DNA of 64,000 nucleotides from Burkholderia sp. Ax-1719 (GTDB taxonomy: Bacteria > Pseudomonadota > Gammaproteobacteria > Burkholderiales > Burkholderiaceae). Under the pieces are notes generated by a model. That model had not been told where the DNA came from. It worked only from the letters and a program-made list of their open reading frames with translations, and did not search any database. The DNA lies in assembly GCF_011753055.1 (NCBI RefSeq), contig NZ_VWWJ01000018.1:98558-162557 (forward strand). Direction: 5' to 3'. Positions 1-7,801 of this stretch are shown here, piece by piece; the stretch's first letter is position 1, and each line of letters starts with the position of its first letter. The position numbers were made by a program, and so were the translations under genes.

Positions 1-66
1 ATATGAGGGACTGCTTACAATATCGCGTGAATATGAATTTCCGATTCATTTGTTTATATATTGGGA

Positions 67-78
67 GCAAACGTTTGC
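67..78. promoter_or_regulatory. LacI/PurR-type palindrome GCAAACGTTTGC
   Basis: A perfect 12-base palindrome, GCAAACGTTTGC, matches the core of LacI-family operators such as the PurR box. The same 12-mer occurs at 44589-44600 in front of a secreted protein gene. It may control the gene to the right or one left of the window. No LacI-type regulator is encoded in the window, so the cognate protein is unknown. Confidence 0.5.
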
Positions 79-187
79 ATTTTTATTGCGCGGACGACAC
101 CGCGAATCCACGCTGACGCATTGCGTTTTTTTGCCCGTCTGACTTTAGGGTTGCATCGGCGGGGCAGGCTTTTTCTTCTGAACAAAG

Positions 188-269
188 CGCACTGCAAGTT
201 GCTTTCGTATGTGGCGGATAAGTCATCGCTTCAAGTCGTCATCCGCCATTTGCAAGCGACTTATGTGCG
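188..269 (+). ncRNA. Long interrupted stem-loop, possible structured leader RNA
   Basis: Three nested pairs of arms fold into one hairpin. CGCAC (188-192) pairs with GTGCG (265-269). AAGTTGCTT (196-204) pairs with AAGCGACTT (254-262) with one G-U. TGGCGGAT (212-219) pairs with ATCCGCCA (241-248). That gives 22 base pairs with small internal loops. No known RNA family was recognised, and the transcribed strand is not certain. Confidence 0.35.
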
Positions 270-461
270 GTAGGTAACAACGGCGATTGACGCAATGTGG
301 GAAACCTCCCATATTTTCTTCAAGCGGCGGGAATGAATCCGGTCGCGTCGCTTTCCGGCTTTCCTGCGCATGTTGATCGTGTTCCGCGATTGTTCGCCGA
401 TCGCTTCAACAACGATCCTGAGCATGCCGAAATGGCATCGCCACCACGGTGGGGCTACAGC

Positions 462-1433
462 ATGTCTGCTCAGACTATTCGTGACCAGCATTTGCCCGCG
501 GCATGCAAGCACTGTGGCGCGATGCTCAAGGAGTACGTCGATAGCTGCCCTTACTGCGGCGCGAAGCGTCCGCTGGAACTGGCTGCCTTGCGCGTGCGCT
601 CCAGAAACCCGTCGCTCGCGTCCGGTGCGCCTTCCGTGCCGGCCAATATGACCGTGAGGGATCATCCGCAGATCAAGCCTGAATTCCAGCCTCACACTAC
701 AATCGAGCACGAATCCGCGCCTGGACAGGTCAAGACGCGCAGTTTCCCCAAGGTAATGTTGCTCGTGCTGCTATTTCTTGCGCTCGTCTACGCTGCGTAC
801 CTTATGCTGGGCGGCAATCGTAAATCCGATGGCGCGAGCGACGATCAAGGCAGCCATTCGCTGGTTGGATCGATTTTGCCCTACTTGCCGCACCCGCTCG
901 CGAAGTCTTCCGACAGCGCCAGCACCAGCACTCCCGCGCCGCAGGCCGATACCCCGAAGCCCGTTCCCGCGCCCCAATACAAGGACGTTCCCGACAGTTT
1001 GCGCGCCGCGCACGCCAGCCTGGCCGCGAACAATTTGTCTGACGCAAAGGCCGCGGACAGCGCCGCTTTGGCCCGCGACGCCGGCAATAACGACGCGCAG
1101 GCCATCCAGCGCGATATCGCCACGCGCGAACAGCAACGCGACAGCGCCCTGCAAAACGCCGATCGATGCGCGAACCAGCATGATTGGGCCTGCGTGCAGC
1201 AGCAGGCATCGCAGGCGCTCGCGATCGATTCGAGCAGCCAGCAGGCGCAATCGCTGATGGAGCGCGCGATCCTGTCGACCGCATGGGCGCCGCAGGCTTC
1301 GGCGACTGCCGCGGCTCCGGCTGCTCCGGCGGCATCGGGCGCCGCCAGCAACGACAACGCCGTCGACGCGCGCCAACGCGCGATCCTGCAAAACGGCTGG
1401 AAGCAAGCCACACCGTCCGGCTCGGGCCATTGA
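462..1433 (+). CDS. Zinc-ribbon, single-pass membrane protein, hypothetical
   Basis: The predicted 323-residue protein begins with a four-cysteine zinc ribbon (C15, C18, C29, C32; pattern CxxC-x10-CxxC). A charged linker follows, then one transmembrane helix at about residues 97-117, and an Ala/Gln-rich, probably helical C-terminal region that should lie in the periplasm. I chose the ATG at 462 because it lies just before the zinc ribbon; the frame is open back to 297, but that extension resembles no domain. It lies 58 bases before a TAXI-type binding protein on the same strand, so the two may be co-transcribed. Zinc-ribbon/TM architectures are common in uncharacterised envelope proteins. The function is unknown. 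Confidence 0.75.
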   Translation: MSAQTIRDQHLPAACKHCGAMLKEYVDSCPYCGAKRPLELAALRVRSRNPSLASGAPSVPANMTVRDHPQIKPEFQPHTTIEHESAPGQVKTRSFPKVMLLVLLFLALVYAAYLMLGGNRKSDGASDDQGSHSLVGSILPYLPHPLAKSSDSASTSTPAPQADTPKPVPAPQYKDVPDSLRAAHASLAANNLSDAKAADSAALARDAGNNDAQAIQRDIATREQQRDSALQNADRCANQHDWACVQQQASQALAIDSSSQQAQSLMERAILSTAWAPQASATAAAPAAPAASGAASNDNAVDARQRAILQNGWKQATPSGSGH

Positions 1434-1491
1434 AGCGGTTTCCCCTTTTTTCGAAGTCAGCCTTCCATCACATCCCCAGCGGGAGAGAGAC

Positions 1492-2598
1492 ATGCTGAAG
1501 ACGACTCTAGCGGCACTGGCGGGCCTGATCGCCCTGCTTTCCTCGACGTTCGCCGTCGCCGCCTCTGCAGACGCGCATTACAAGATCACCACCGGGCCGG
1601 AGCGCGGCACCTATATCCAGATCGGCCAGGATCTCTCGAAATGGGTCGCGCAACCGGCCGGCATCGATCTCGAAGTGCTGCCCTCTAAAGGCTCGGCGGA
1701 AAACGTCCAGCGCATGCGTTTCGAGCCTGGGGTGAAGCTCGCGCTAGTGCAGTCCGACGTCTATCAGGCTTATGTCGATATGGCCAATTCCGGCAACCAG
1801 GATGCCGGCACGACGATCCGTCCATTGCGCCTCATCATGCCGCTCTACGACGAGGAGATTTATTTCGTCGTACGTAACGATTCGCCGATGAAGAATATCA
1901 ACGAGATCAAGGACAAGACGATCAGCGTCGGCCTGATTGGCAGCGGCACCGCGCAATCGGCGACCACGCTGTACCGTCTGATGTTCGGCCAGCCGATTCC
2001 CGACCAGAATGCGCAGCATTTGAGTAATGAAGACGCGCTGGCCGCGCTGATCGTCAAGAAGATCGACGTGGCGATCATCGTGGCCGGACAGCCCGCGAAG
2101 CTGTTCACCGACATGAATCCCAGCCTGCTCCAGCAGATCCGCTTTCTGCGCGTCGATCCGACCGCGCCCGAGACGGCGCGCGCCAAACAGACCTACTTTC
2201 CCGCGACGATCCACACGTCGAGCTATCCCAACTGGCTGAAGGAAGACGTGCCGACATGGACAGTCAAGGCTTTTCTCGTCACATACGACTACAACCTGCG
2301 CGATACCGTCGGCAACCTGAAGCGCTTCGCCGATTCCTTGTGCGAGAACTTCGATAACCTCCAGGAGCACGGCCACCCGAAGTGGAAACAGGTCAAGCTC
2401 GAACTGCCCGGACTCGGCAAAGGCTGGCAATACTATCAGCCGGTCGAGCGGCGGCTGAAAGCCTGTTTCGCGCATCGTGCGGCGATGCAGGCCTCGGCGG
2501 GGACCAGCGCCCCGCAGCAGGCCACCTCCGGGCAGACCATCAACGGTCGGCCCTGTACGGATCAGGAGCGTCTGCTTTTGCTGTGCGGAAAGCAGTGA
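1492..2598 (+). CDS. TAXI-family TRAP-type solute-binding protein
   Basis: This 368-residue protein has a Sec signal peptide (about residues 1-23). A TAXI (TRAP-associated extracytoplasmic immunogenic) fold follows, seen in the start ITTGPERGTYIQIGQDLSKW and the later segment VGLIGSGTAQSATTLYRLM. Such proteins bind small solutes, often dicarboxylates or glutamate, in the periplasm and deliver them to a TRAP 4TM-12TM permease. No permease subunit lies next to it, so it is an orphan or serves another role. The ATG has a clear ribosome binding site (GGGAGAG, 4 bases upstream). The C-terminal 60 residues, including CTDQERLLLLCGKQ with two cysteines, extend beyond the usual fold. Confidence 0.9.
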   Translation: MLKTTLAALAGLIALLSSTFAVAASADAHYKITTGPERGTYIQIGQDLSKWVAQPAGIDLEVLPSKGSAENVQRMRFEPGVKLALVQSDVYQAYVDMANSGNQDAGTTIRPLRLIMPLYDEEIYFVVRNDSPMKNINEIKDKTISVGLIGSGTAQSATTLYRLMFGQPIPDQNAQHLSNEDALAALIVKKIDVAIIVAGQPAKLFTDMNPSLLQQIRFLRVDPTAPETARAKQTYFPATIHTSSYPNWLKEDVPTWTVKAFLVTYDYNLRDTVGNLKRFADSLCENFDNLQEHGHPKWKQVKLELPGLGKGWQYYQPVERRLKACFAHRAAMQASAGTSAPQQATSGQTINGRPCTDQERLLLLCGKQ

Positions 2599-2610
2599 CG
2601 CTGTCAACGG

Positions 2611-2653
2611 ATCGCGTGCATCGCACTCTTCAACCGCGCGCGGTGCACGCGAT
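2611..2653 (+). terminator. Possible terminator hairpin between convergent genes
   Basis: A 10-base inverted repeat, ATCGCGTGCA (2611-2620) and TGCACGCGAT (2644-2653), is followed on the plus strand by a short T run. It sits just after the TAXI gene and overlaps the 3' end of the convergent small periplasmic gene. The 23-base loop is long for an intrinsic terminator. Confidence 0.4.
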
Positions 2654-3040
2654 TTTCATCAGCACTTTGGCGGGGCCAACCGGCTCGACCTGCTCGAAAC
2701 GGATATCGGATTCGAGCGCGCGTGCAATCTCGTTGCCGTCGGCATCGTAGGCCAGCAGACTTGCGAGGCCGACTTCGCGCGCATGGCAGCGAAAGGCGAA
2801 GAGCGCGCGGTCGTCGGTTTCCTTCTTATCGCCGATCAGATTGGGCGGGTCGAAATCCGTGCGCGTCCAGACCTTCACGACGCCACGCTCGGCCGCGATG
2901 GATGCGGCGTCGTAATAGATCGTCGCGCCTGAGTCGTGTGACAGCAGATGCCATTGCACGGCGCTGGCCGGCGCCACGTGAAAGAGAAGCCACAGGTAGG
3001 CGAGTGTCGCGGCCAGACCCTTGAAAAGTGGCTTATTCAT
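2630..3040 (-). CDS. Small periplasmic protein, surface-adhesin E-like
   Basis: A 136-residue protein with an N-terminal signal peptide ending near the APASA-VQW site. The mature part resembles the Haemophilus surface-adhesin protein E family: a WHLLSHDSGATIYYDAASI strand start, a VWTRTDF core, and two cysteines (FRCHA and KIACTARG) that could form a disulfide. Proteins of this size and fold are usually periplasmic or surface-exposed with no assigned reaction. The start is the ATG at 3040, which overlaps the stop of the upstream TRIC gene by 8 bases (ATGAATAA). That implies translational coupling, and hence riboswitch control of both genes. An open extension to 3118 lies inside the TRIC gene and was not used. 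Confidence 0.8.
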   Translation of the reverse strand: MNKPLFKGLAATLAYLWLLFHVAPASAVQWHLLSHDSGATIYYDAASIAAERGVVKVWTRTDFDPPNLIGDKKETDDRALFAFRCHAREVGLASLLAYDADGNEIARALESDIRFEQVEPVGPAKVLMKIACTARG

Positions 3041-3674
3041 GCTGTGCACCTTGCGGTTTGACTCCACGCGCCTCGTCCTCCTCGAATGCGGGCAAACGCC
3101 AGCCGCGCCAGATTGCAACCAGACGCAAGGTCAGGCCCAGCACGAAACTCACGGCGGTATTCACGTCCTGATCGACGCCCGCCGCGCGCAGCAGCAGAAA
3201 AAGCCCGCCCGCAAGCAGCGAAACGCTCGCATACAACTCGCGCTGAAACACCACGGGCACGCGGTTGCACAGCACATCCCGCAGCACGCCGCCGAATACG
3301 CCCGTCATCATGCCCGCGATCATGACGACTGGGACCGGGTAGCCCATCGTCAATCCCACGTTGCAGCCGATCAGCGTGAACGCCATCAGCCCCATTGCAT
3401 CCAGCACGAGAAAGATTTCACGCAGATGACGCAGAAAAGGCGCGATCAGCGTTGTCAGCAAACCTGCGGACAGCACGAGGTAGAGATAGCCGGGATGCAG
3501 GGTCCACGCGACCGGAAAGTGTCCCAGAAAAATATCGCGCAAGGTGCCCCCGCCTAGCGCCGTCACAAAGGCAATCACTAACACGCCAAAAACATCCAGA
3601 TTGCGGCGACGCGCGGCGAGCGCGCCGGTCATGGCTTCGGCGGTAATGGCGACGAGATAGATGAGATTCAGCAT
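3033..3674 (-). CDS. TRIC-family (UPF0126/YadS-type) cation channel protein
   Basis: A 213-residue inner-membrane protein with the duplicated TRIC/UPF0126 repeat. Each half carries the glycine-rich signature: GGGTLRDIFLGH near residue 41 and GGVLRDVLCNRVP near residue 130. About seven hydrophobic helices are seen. Prokaryotic TRIC proteins form trimeric monovalent-cation channels; whether this member moves ions or glycine is not shown by sequence. The gene lies about 150 bases downstream of a tandem glycine riboswitch, so its level should respond to glycine. The ATG at 3674 is preceded by a GAGG. The longer frame to 4037 runs through the riboswitch and is rejected. It is coupled to the adhesin-E-like gene by an 8-base overlap. 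Confidence 0.93.
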   Translation of the reverse strand: MLNLIYLVAITAEAMTGALAARRRNLDVFGVLVIAFVTALGGGTLRDIFLGHFPVAWTLHPGYLYLVLSAGLLTTLIAPFLRHLREIFLVLDAMGLMAFTLIGCNVGLTMGYPVPVVMIAGMMTGVFGGVLRDVLCNRVPVVFQRELYASVSLLAGGLFLLLRAAGVDQDVNTAVSFVLGLTLRLVAIWRGWRLPAFEEDEARGVKPQGAQHE

Positions 3675-3794
3675 GCTGCGCACCTCGACGTCACGATTTG
3701 GACATGCGAATGCAGATGCAGCGGGAAGCCCGCAAACAGCGGAGGAACAAACGGCAGAAAAAACAAAGAAGCGCGCATAAGAACCTGAGAAAGA

Positions 3795-3821
3795 ACAAGG
3801 CGGATTTTGGGCCTGCCTTGT
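3795..3821 (-). promoter_or_regulatory. Hairpin in leader downstream of the glycine riboswitch
   Basis: The arms ACAAGGC and GCCTTGT flank a 13-base loop immediately 3' of the second glycine aptamer on the minus strand. No long U run follows, so it is at best part of an expression platform. Its role is inferred only from position. Confidence 0.35.
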
Positions 3822-3825
3822 ACGC

Positions 3826-4030
3826 CTCTCCCTCTGTCCTTTTACCTGAGAGTTCGGGCCCGCATGCGGGCCTGCCCCTTCGGTGGACCGCGATGCAGCG
3901 CGCGAATAGCGCATGAAACGCAGCCTCTCTCCAGTCGGCGAATGTCTTTCGTGGTACGTCTGCCTGAGCGATTCCGGGAGCTTGCGCCTTCGGCGGAGGC
4001 CTGTCTGCCTCTCTCTCCCACGAAAGAATC
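3826..4030 (-). ncRNA. Tandem glycine riboswitch (gcvT motif, two aptamers)
   Basis: Read on the minus strand, the first aptamer is closed by a perfect 9-bp P1 stem, CTTTCGTGG (4026-4018) with CCACGAAAG (3954-3946). It contains GGGAGAG, GCCGAAGGCGCAAGC and CGCTCAGGCA. The second aptamer (about 3938-3826) contains GGAGAG, CACCGAAGGGGCAGGC, ACTCTCAGGTA and the diagnostic end AAAAGGACAGAG. These are the conserved glycine-riboswitch boxes, in the classic two-aptamer order with a short linker. It controls the TRIC-family gene starting at 3674. Whether glycine turns expression on or off cannot be read with confidence. Confidence 0.95.
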
Positions 4031-4202
4031 GGCGCAATTATGGGTGTCATGGGTCGATCATGTCAAATCACTGACATGTGCTGACTGAAAGCTGTCTGCA
4101 CGGTCAGTGAACGATAATCACCGCCGTTGCTGCGTTTCATGCAGCCTGATTTTCGGCCCGTTTCCCGAATCAATCCTCCCTTCGCCACGGCAAGGACACT
4201 TC

Positions 4203-5987
4203 ATGCCAGATGCAGCTCCCCGCTCGCAACGCGTCGCCCCGCTCTTTGCGCTCCTGCCCTTTCTGCGCCCCTATGCCGGGCGCTGGGCGCTCGCGTTTCT
4301 TGCGCTTCTCACGTCGGCGGGCGCCACGCTGGCCTTGCCCGTCGCGTTCAAATATCTGATTGACCGGGGTTTCGCCAGCGGCGATCGCACGCATATCGAC
4401 CGCTATTTCATTGCGCTTTTCATCGTCTCGCTGATCCTCGCGGCGGCGACAGCACTGCGCTTCTACTGGGTCTCCTGGCTGGGCGAACGCGTCACCGCGG
4501 ATTTGCGGCGCGCGGTCTACGACCACGTCATGCGCATGAGCCCCGAGTTCTTCGAGACCACGCAAACCGGCGAAGTACTCTCGCGCCTCACCACCGATAC
4601 CACGCTGATCCAGGCGGTGGTCGGCACGAGTCTGTCACTGGGCTTGCGCAACGCGCTGCTGACGATTGGCGGCGTGACCATGCTGGTCACCACCAGCCCG
4701 GTGCTGTCCGGCTACATCATCGCTACGCTCGTGGTGGTGGTCGCGCCGATCGTCATCTTCGGCCGCCGTGTGCGCAAGCTTTCGCGCGCGAGCCAGGACA
4801 AGGTCGCCAACGCGAGCGCGCTTGCGGGCGAAGTGCTCAACGCCATGCCGACCGTGCAGTCGTACACCCAGGAAGGCTTTGAGACGAAGCGCTTCGGCGG
4901 CGCGGTGGAAACGGCGTTTGACACGGCGCTCACGCGGATTCGCGCGCGTGCGGGCCTGACCGCCGTGGTGATCGTGTTCGTGTTCGCCGCCATCGTTTTT
5001 GTGCTGTGGCTGGGCGCGCAGGCCGTGCTGGCCGGGCGCATGACGGCGGGCCAGCTGTCCCAGTTCATTCTCTATGCGGTCTTCACGGCGGGCGCGGTGG
5101 GCGCGGTCGCCGAAGTCTGGGGCGATCTGCAACGCGCCGCCGGTGCGACCGAAAGGCTGCTGCAATTGCTGGCCGCGCGCTCGCCGGTGGTTGAGGCCGC
5201 AACCACCGTGCCGCTGCCCGCACAAGGCGAAGGCATCCGCTTCGACAACGTGAGCTTTTCGTATCCGTCACGGCCAGGCATTGCCGCGCTCGACGGCTTC
5301 ACGCTCGACGTGCGGCCCGGCGAACACGTCGCGCTGGTTGGGCCTTCAGGTGCGGGCAAGACCACGCTGTTCCAGCTGTTGCTGCGCTTTTACGATCCTC
5401 AATCCGGGCAGATTCTGATCAACGGCGTGCCCACGCAGCAGGCCTCGCTGCATGCGTTGCGCCAGTCGATCGGCGTGGTGTTGCAGGAGTCGGTGATATT
5501 TTCGGGGAGTGTGCTCGACAATATCCGCTACGGCATGCCGGATGCGAGCCTCGAACAGGTGAAGCGCGCCGCCGCCATGGCCGCCGCTGCGGACTTTATC
5601 GAGGCGCTACCGCAAGGCTACGATACCTTCCTTGGCGAACGTGGCGTGCGCCTGTCCGGCGGTCAACGTCAACGCCTGGCGATTGCACGCGCGATCCTGA
5701 AGAACCCGCCGATCCTGCTGCTCGATGAAGCCACCAGCGCACTCGATGCGGCCAGCGAGCGGCTCGTGCAGACCGCCCTGGACAACGCTGCGCTCAACCG
5801 CACCACGCTGGTGATCGCGCATCGTCTGGCCACCGTGCAGCAGGCCGATCGCATCGTCGTCATGGAGCATGGGCGCATCGTTGCGCAAGGACGTCACGCC
5901 GAACTGCTGCACACCTCGCCGCTCTATGCGCAGCTCGCGGCGCTGCAGTTCGAAATGACGTCCGGGGAACTACCGGCGCGCGTTTGA
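4203..5987 (+). CDS. ABC exporter, fused permease/ATPase (MsbA/LmrA type)
   Basis: A 594-residue half-transporter. It has an N-terminal six-helix exporter domain (about residues 20-320) and a C-terminal ATPase with Walker A GPSGAGKTT (about 380), signature LSGGQRQR (about 483), Walker B ILLLDEAT (about 505) and the H-loop IAHRLATV. Proteins of this architecture homodimerise in the inner membrane and export lipids, drugs or peptides; the substrate is not evident. The ATG at 4203 follows AAGGA at a good distance. The open frame to 4107 adds residues with no domain. It is transcribed away from the riboswitch operon and appears monocistronic. Confidence 0.93.
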   Translation: MPDAAPRSQRVAPLFALLPFLRPYAGRWALAFLALLTSAGATLALPVAFKYLIDRGFASGDRTHIDRYFIALFIVSLILAAATALRFYWVSWLGERVTADLRRAVYDHVMRMSPEFFETTQTGEVLSRLTTDTTLIQAVVGTSLSLGLRNALLTIGGVTMLVTTSPVLSGYIIATLVVVVAPIVIFGRRVRKLSRASQDKVANASALAGEVLNAMPTVQSYTQEGFETKRFGGAVETAFDTALTRIRARAGLTAVVIVFVFAAIVFVLWLGAQAVLAGRMTAGQLSQFILYAVFTAGAVGAVAEVWGDLQRAAGATERLLQLLAARSPVVEAATTVPLPAQGEGIRFDNVSFSYPSRPGIAALDGFTLDVRPGEHVALVGPSGAGKTTLFQLLLRFYDPQSGQILINGVPTQQASLHALRQSIGVVLQESVIFSGSVLDNIRYGMPDASLEQVKRAAAMAAAADFIEALPQGYDTFLGERGVRLSGGQRQRLAIARAILKNPPILLLDEATSALDAASERLVQTALDNAALNRTTLVIAHRLATVQQADRIVVMEHGRIVAQGRHAELLHTSPLYAQLAALQFEMTSGELPARV

Positions 5988-6032
5988 TGAGCGATTGATG
6001 TGCGATTCAACGCCACGGCGCGCTGCGAGAAA

Positions 6033-7064
6033 TCAGGCGAAGCGCACGCAATTGCGGCCGTCTTTCTTGGCTTCGTAGAGCGCGTCGTCGGCCACGCCGA
6101 AAGCTTCGCGGTAGCCATGATCCGTGGGCGCGTTACGCCAGGTATGCGTCGCGCCCATGCTCAGCGTGACCACGCCCAGCGGCGAGCCGCGATGCTCGAT
6201 ACCCAGCCGCTCCACGCCCGAGCGCACGCGCTCCAGCGCGTAGCCCAGTTCCGCGCGCTCGACGCCGGTGAGCAGAAGCGCGAATTCCTCGCCGCCCACG
6301 CGGCCCGCAATCATGTTGTGCTCGTCGGCGGCTTCGCGCAGCACCTCCGCGACCGCACGCAGGCAACCGTCGCCAGCCGGGTGGCCATAGGTATCGTTGT
6401 ATTGCTTGAACCAGTCGATATCGACCATCACAGAACCCACGCCCTCGCCATCCGGCGTGTCCTGCCAGCGGTGGTGCACGCTTTCGAGCGTGCTGCGGCG
6501 GTTGAACAGTTGCGTGAGCGGATCGACAGCCGAGGCCATGCGCAGACGCAGATCGTTCTCGATCATCTCGCCCAGGTGGCGAAGCACGCCGCGCGCGTTG
6601 GCGTCCATACGGCGCGGTGCGGGGTCCATCGCGCAGAGTGCGCCGATCGGCTCGCCATCCGGCAGACGGATCGGCACGGCCGCGAAGAAACGCACATGCG
6701 GCGGATATTGCACGAGATCGCAGCCCTGCACATCGGCGCGCTCATGCGTGTCCTCGACCACGAAGACGCCACCGTTGCGCAACGCATGCTCGCTCAGCGA
6801 GCTATCGCGCGGCGTGTTCGCCACCAGCGTGCCCAGATCGCCGCAGAAGTGCTGATGCGCGGCGTCGAGCAGCGTCACGGTGGTGTAGGCCGCGCCCGTC
6901 ACGAACTTGAGGATGCCGGTAGCGTGGCCGAAGCACTCGCGCATGACCTGATCGTCATGCAAAAGCCACTCGACGACTGACGGCTCCGCGTGAGTGGGTT
7001 GGAAGCCGGTCATGAAGATCTGCGGGCGCGAGGCGGGACGATCGGAGCCGATGAGCAAGGACAC
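6033..7064 (-). CDS. GAF-GGDEF diguanylate cyclase
   Basis: A 343-residue cytoplasmic protein with a GAF sensor domain (about residues 35-170) followed by a GGDEF domain. The active-site GGEEF lies at 258-262 and the substrate-binding DPLTQLFNRR at about 182. It should make cyclic di-GMP from GTP in response to a small-molecule or redox cue sensed by the GAF domain. The residues before GGEEF do not form the RxxD inhibitory site, so product inhibition at that site is not expected. The start is uncertain: the frame opens with GTG at 7064, an in-frame ATG lies 17 codons later, and neither has a strong ribosome binding site. No partner gene is adjacent. Confidence 0.88.
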   Translation of the reverse strand: MSLLIGSDRPASRPQIFMTGFQPTHAEPSVVEWLLHDDQVMRECFGHATGILKFVTGAAYTTVTLLDAAHQHFCGDLGTLVANTPRDSSLSEHALRNGGVFVVEDTHERADVQGCDLVQYPPHVRFFAAVPIRLPDGEPIGALCAMDPAPRRMDANARGVLRHLGEMIENDLRLRMASAVDPLTQLFNRRSTLESVHHRWQDTPDGEGVGSVMVDIDWFKQYNDTYGHPAGDGCLRAVAEVLREAADEHNMIAGRVGGEEFALLLTGVERAELGYALERVRSGVERLGIEHRGSPLGVVTLSMGATHTWRNAPTDHGYREAFGVADDALYEAKKDGRNCVRFA

Positions 7065-7265
7065 GATAGCTTCAGTTGAGTGCGATGCCTTTTTAACGGC
7101 CCGAAGCGGGCAAAGTTTAGCGAAATCCGTACCCGATCTTTTTTACCGATTTCTTACTGCATTTGTAGGACGAATGGCTCTAACGGGGATCGCGCGACAC
7201 TCTATTGATTTGGAGTTCGAACTAATAAAGTTTGATACGCGCACCCAGATATTTTCGAACAATCG

Positions 7266-7682
7266 TTAGATCGGCGGCGATTCCGGCGGCACCGAAAAGT
7301 GGTGTTGCCTGATCTTCCACACACTCGCATGCTGCGCGATCACCAGCGTCGTGCGCATGCGCGCGCGAGACGTCCGCTTGCCGCCTTCCAGCACGAACGC
7401 GAAATCGCCGAAACCCTGCGCGAGAAAACAGTCGTCGGCGAGCCACAGAAAATGCTGATCGACGAGATCAAGCGTGGCCGACTCGAGCACGTCCTGATAG
7501 GACGCGAAATACGCGTGGATCGCCGCGCCGCCCACGCAATGATCGGGGCGTCCGCCGAAGAACAGCGCGTCTTCCGTGTAAAGAGCGGCGAATGCATCGG
7601 GGTTCCAGGTGCTGGCGGCAGCGTTCCAGGCCGCCTGAATTTCGGCCAGAATCATCCGCGCCGTAGCGGTGTTCAGGTTCAT
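7266..7682 (-). CDS. SnoaL/DUF4440-like NTF2-fold protein
   Basis: A 138-residue protein of the NTF2-like superfamily (SgcJ/EcaC, DUF4440 type). The features are an N-terminal helix with AWNAAASTWNPDAFAALYTEDALFFGG and the C-terminal strands with TTLVIAQHASVWKIRQHHFSVP. Members form small cone-shaped dimers and act as isomerases, hydrolases or ligand-binding proteins; the reaction cannot be predicted. It stands alone between the GAF-GGDEF gene and the divergent purine permease. The ATG at 7682 is the natural start, because the family normally begins with such a helix. Confidence 0.8.
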   Translation of the reverse strand: MNLNTATARMILAEIQAAWNAAASTWNPDAFAALYTEDALFFGGRPDHCVGGAAIHAYFASYQDVLESATLDLVDQHFLWLADDCFLAQGFGDFAFVLEGGKRTSRARMRTTLVIAQHASVWKIRQHHFSVPPESPPI

Positions 7683-7801
7683 CTACGTGTCTCCAGAAAG
7701 GCTCAATAAAGCGCGAATTGCGCCCAGTCGAACGCTTTTTCGATTGTTCCCCCAATGCTACCCGTTAAAATCCCGGGTTTTCTTCCAACCGGCCTTTCCC
7801 G

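Larger units (their letters stand above)
1..461. other. Non-coding leader before the zinc-ribbon gene
   Basis: I see no convincing gene here. The small ORFs at 61-273 and 261-710 have no ribosome binding site and no recognisable product. The stretch contains a 12-base palindrome (67-78) and a long interrupted stem-loop (188-269), both listed separately. An in-frame upstream extension of the next gene (from 297) is possible, but its residues look like translated non-coding sequence. Confidence 0.5.

Noticed and set aside
261..710. 149-codon minus-strand ORF over the zinc-ribbon gene start
   Set aside because: No recognisable domain or ribosome binding site, and it is opposite the zinc-ribbon codons.
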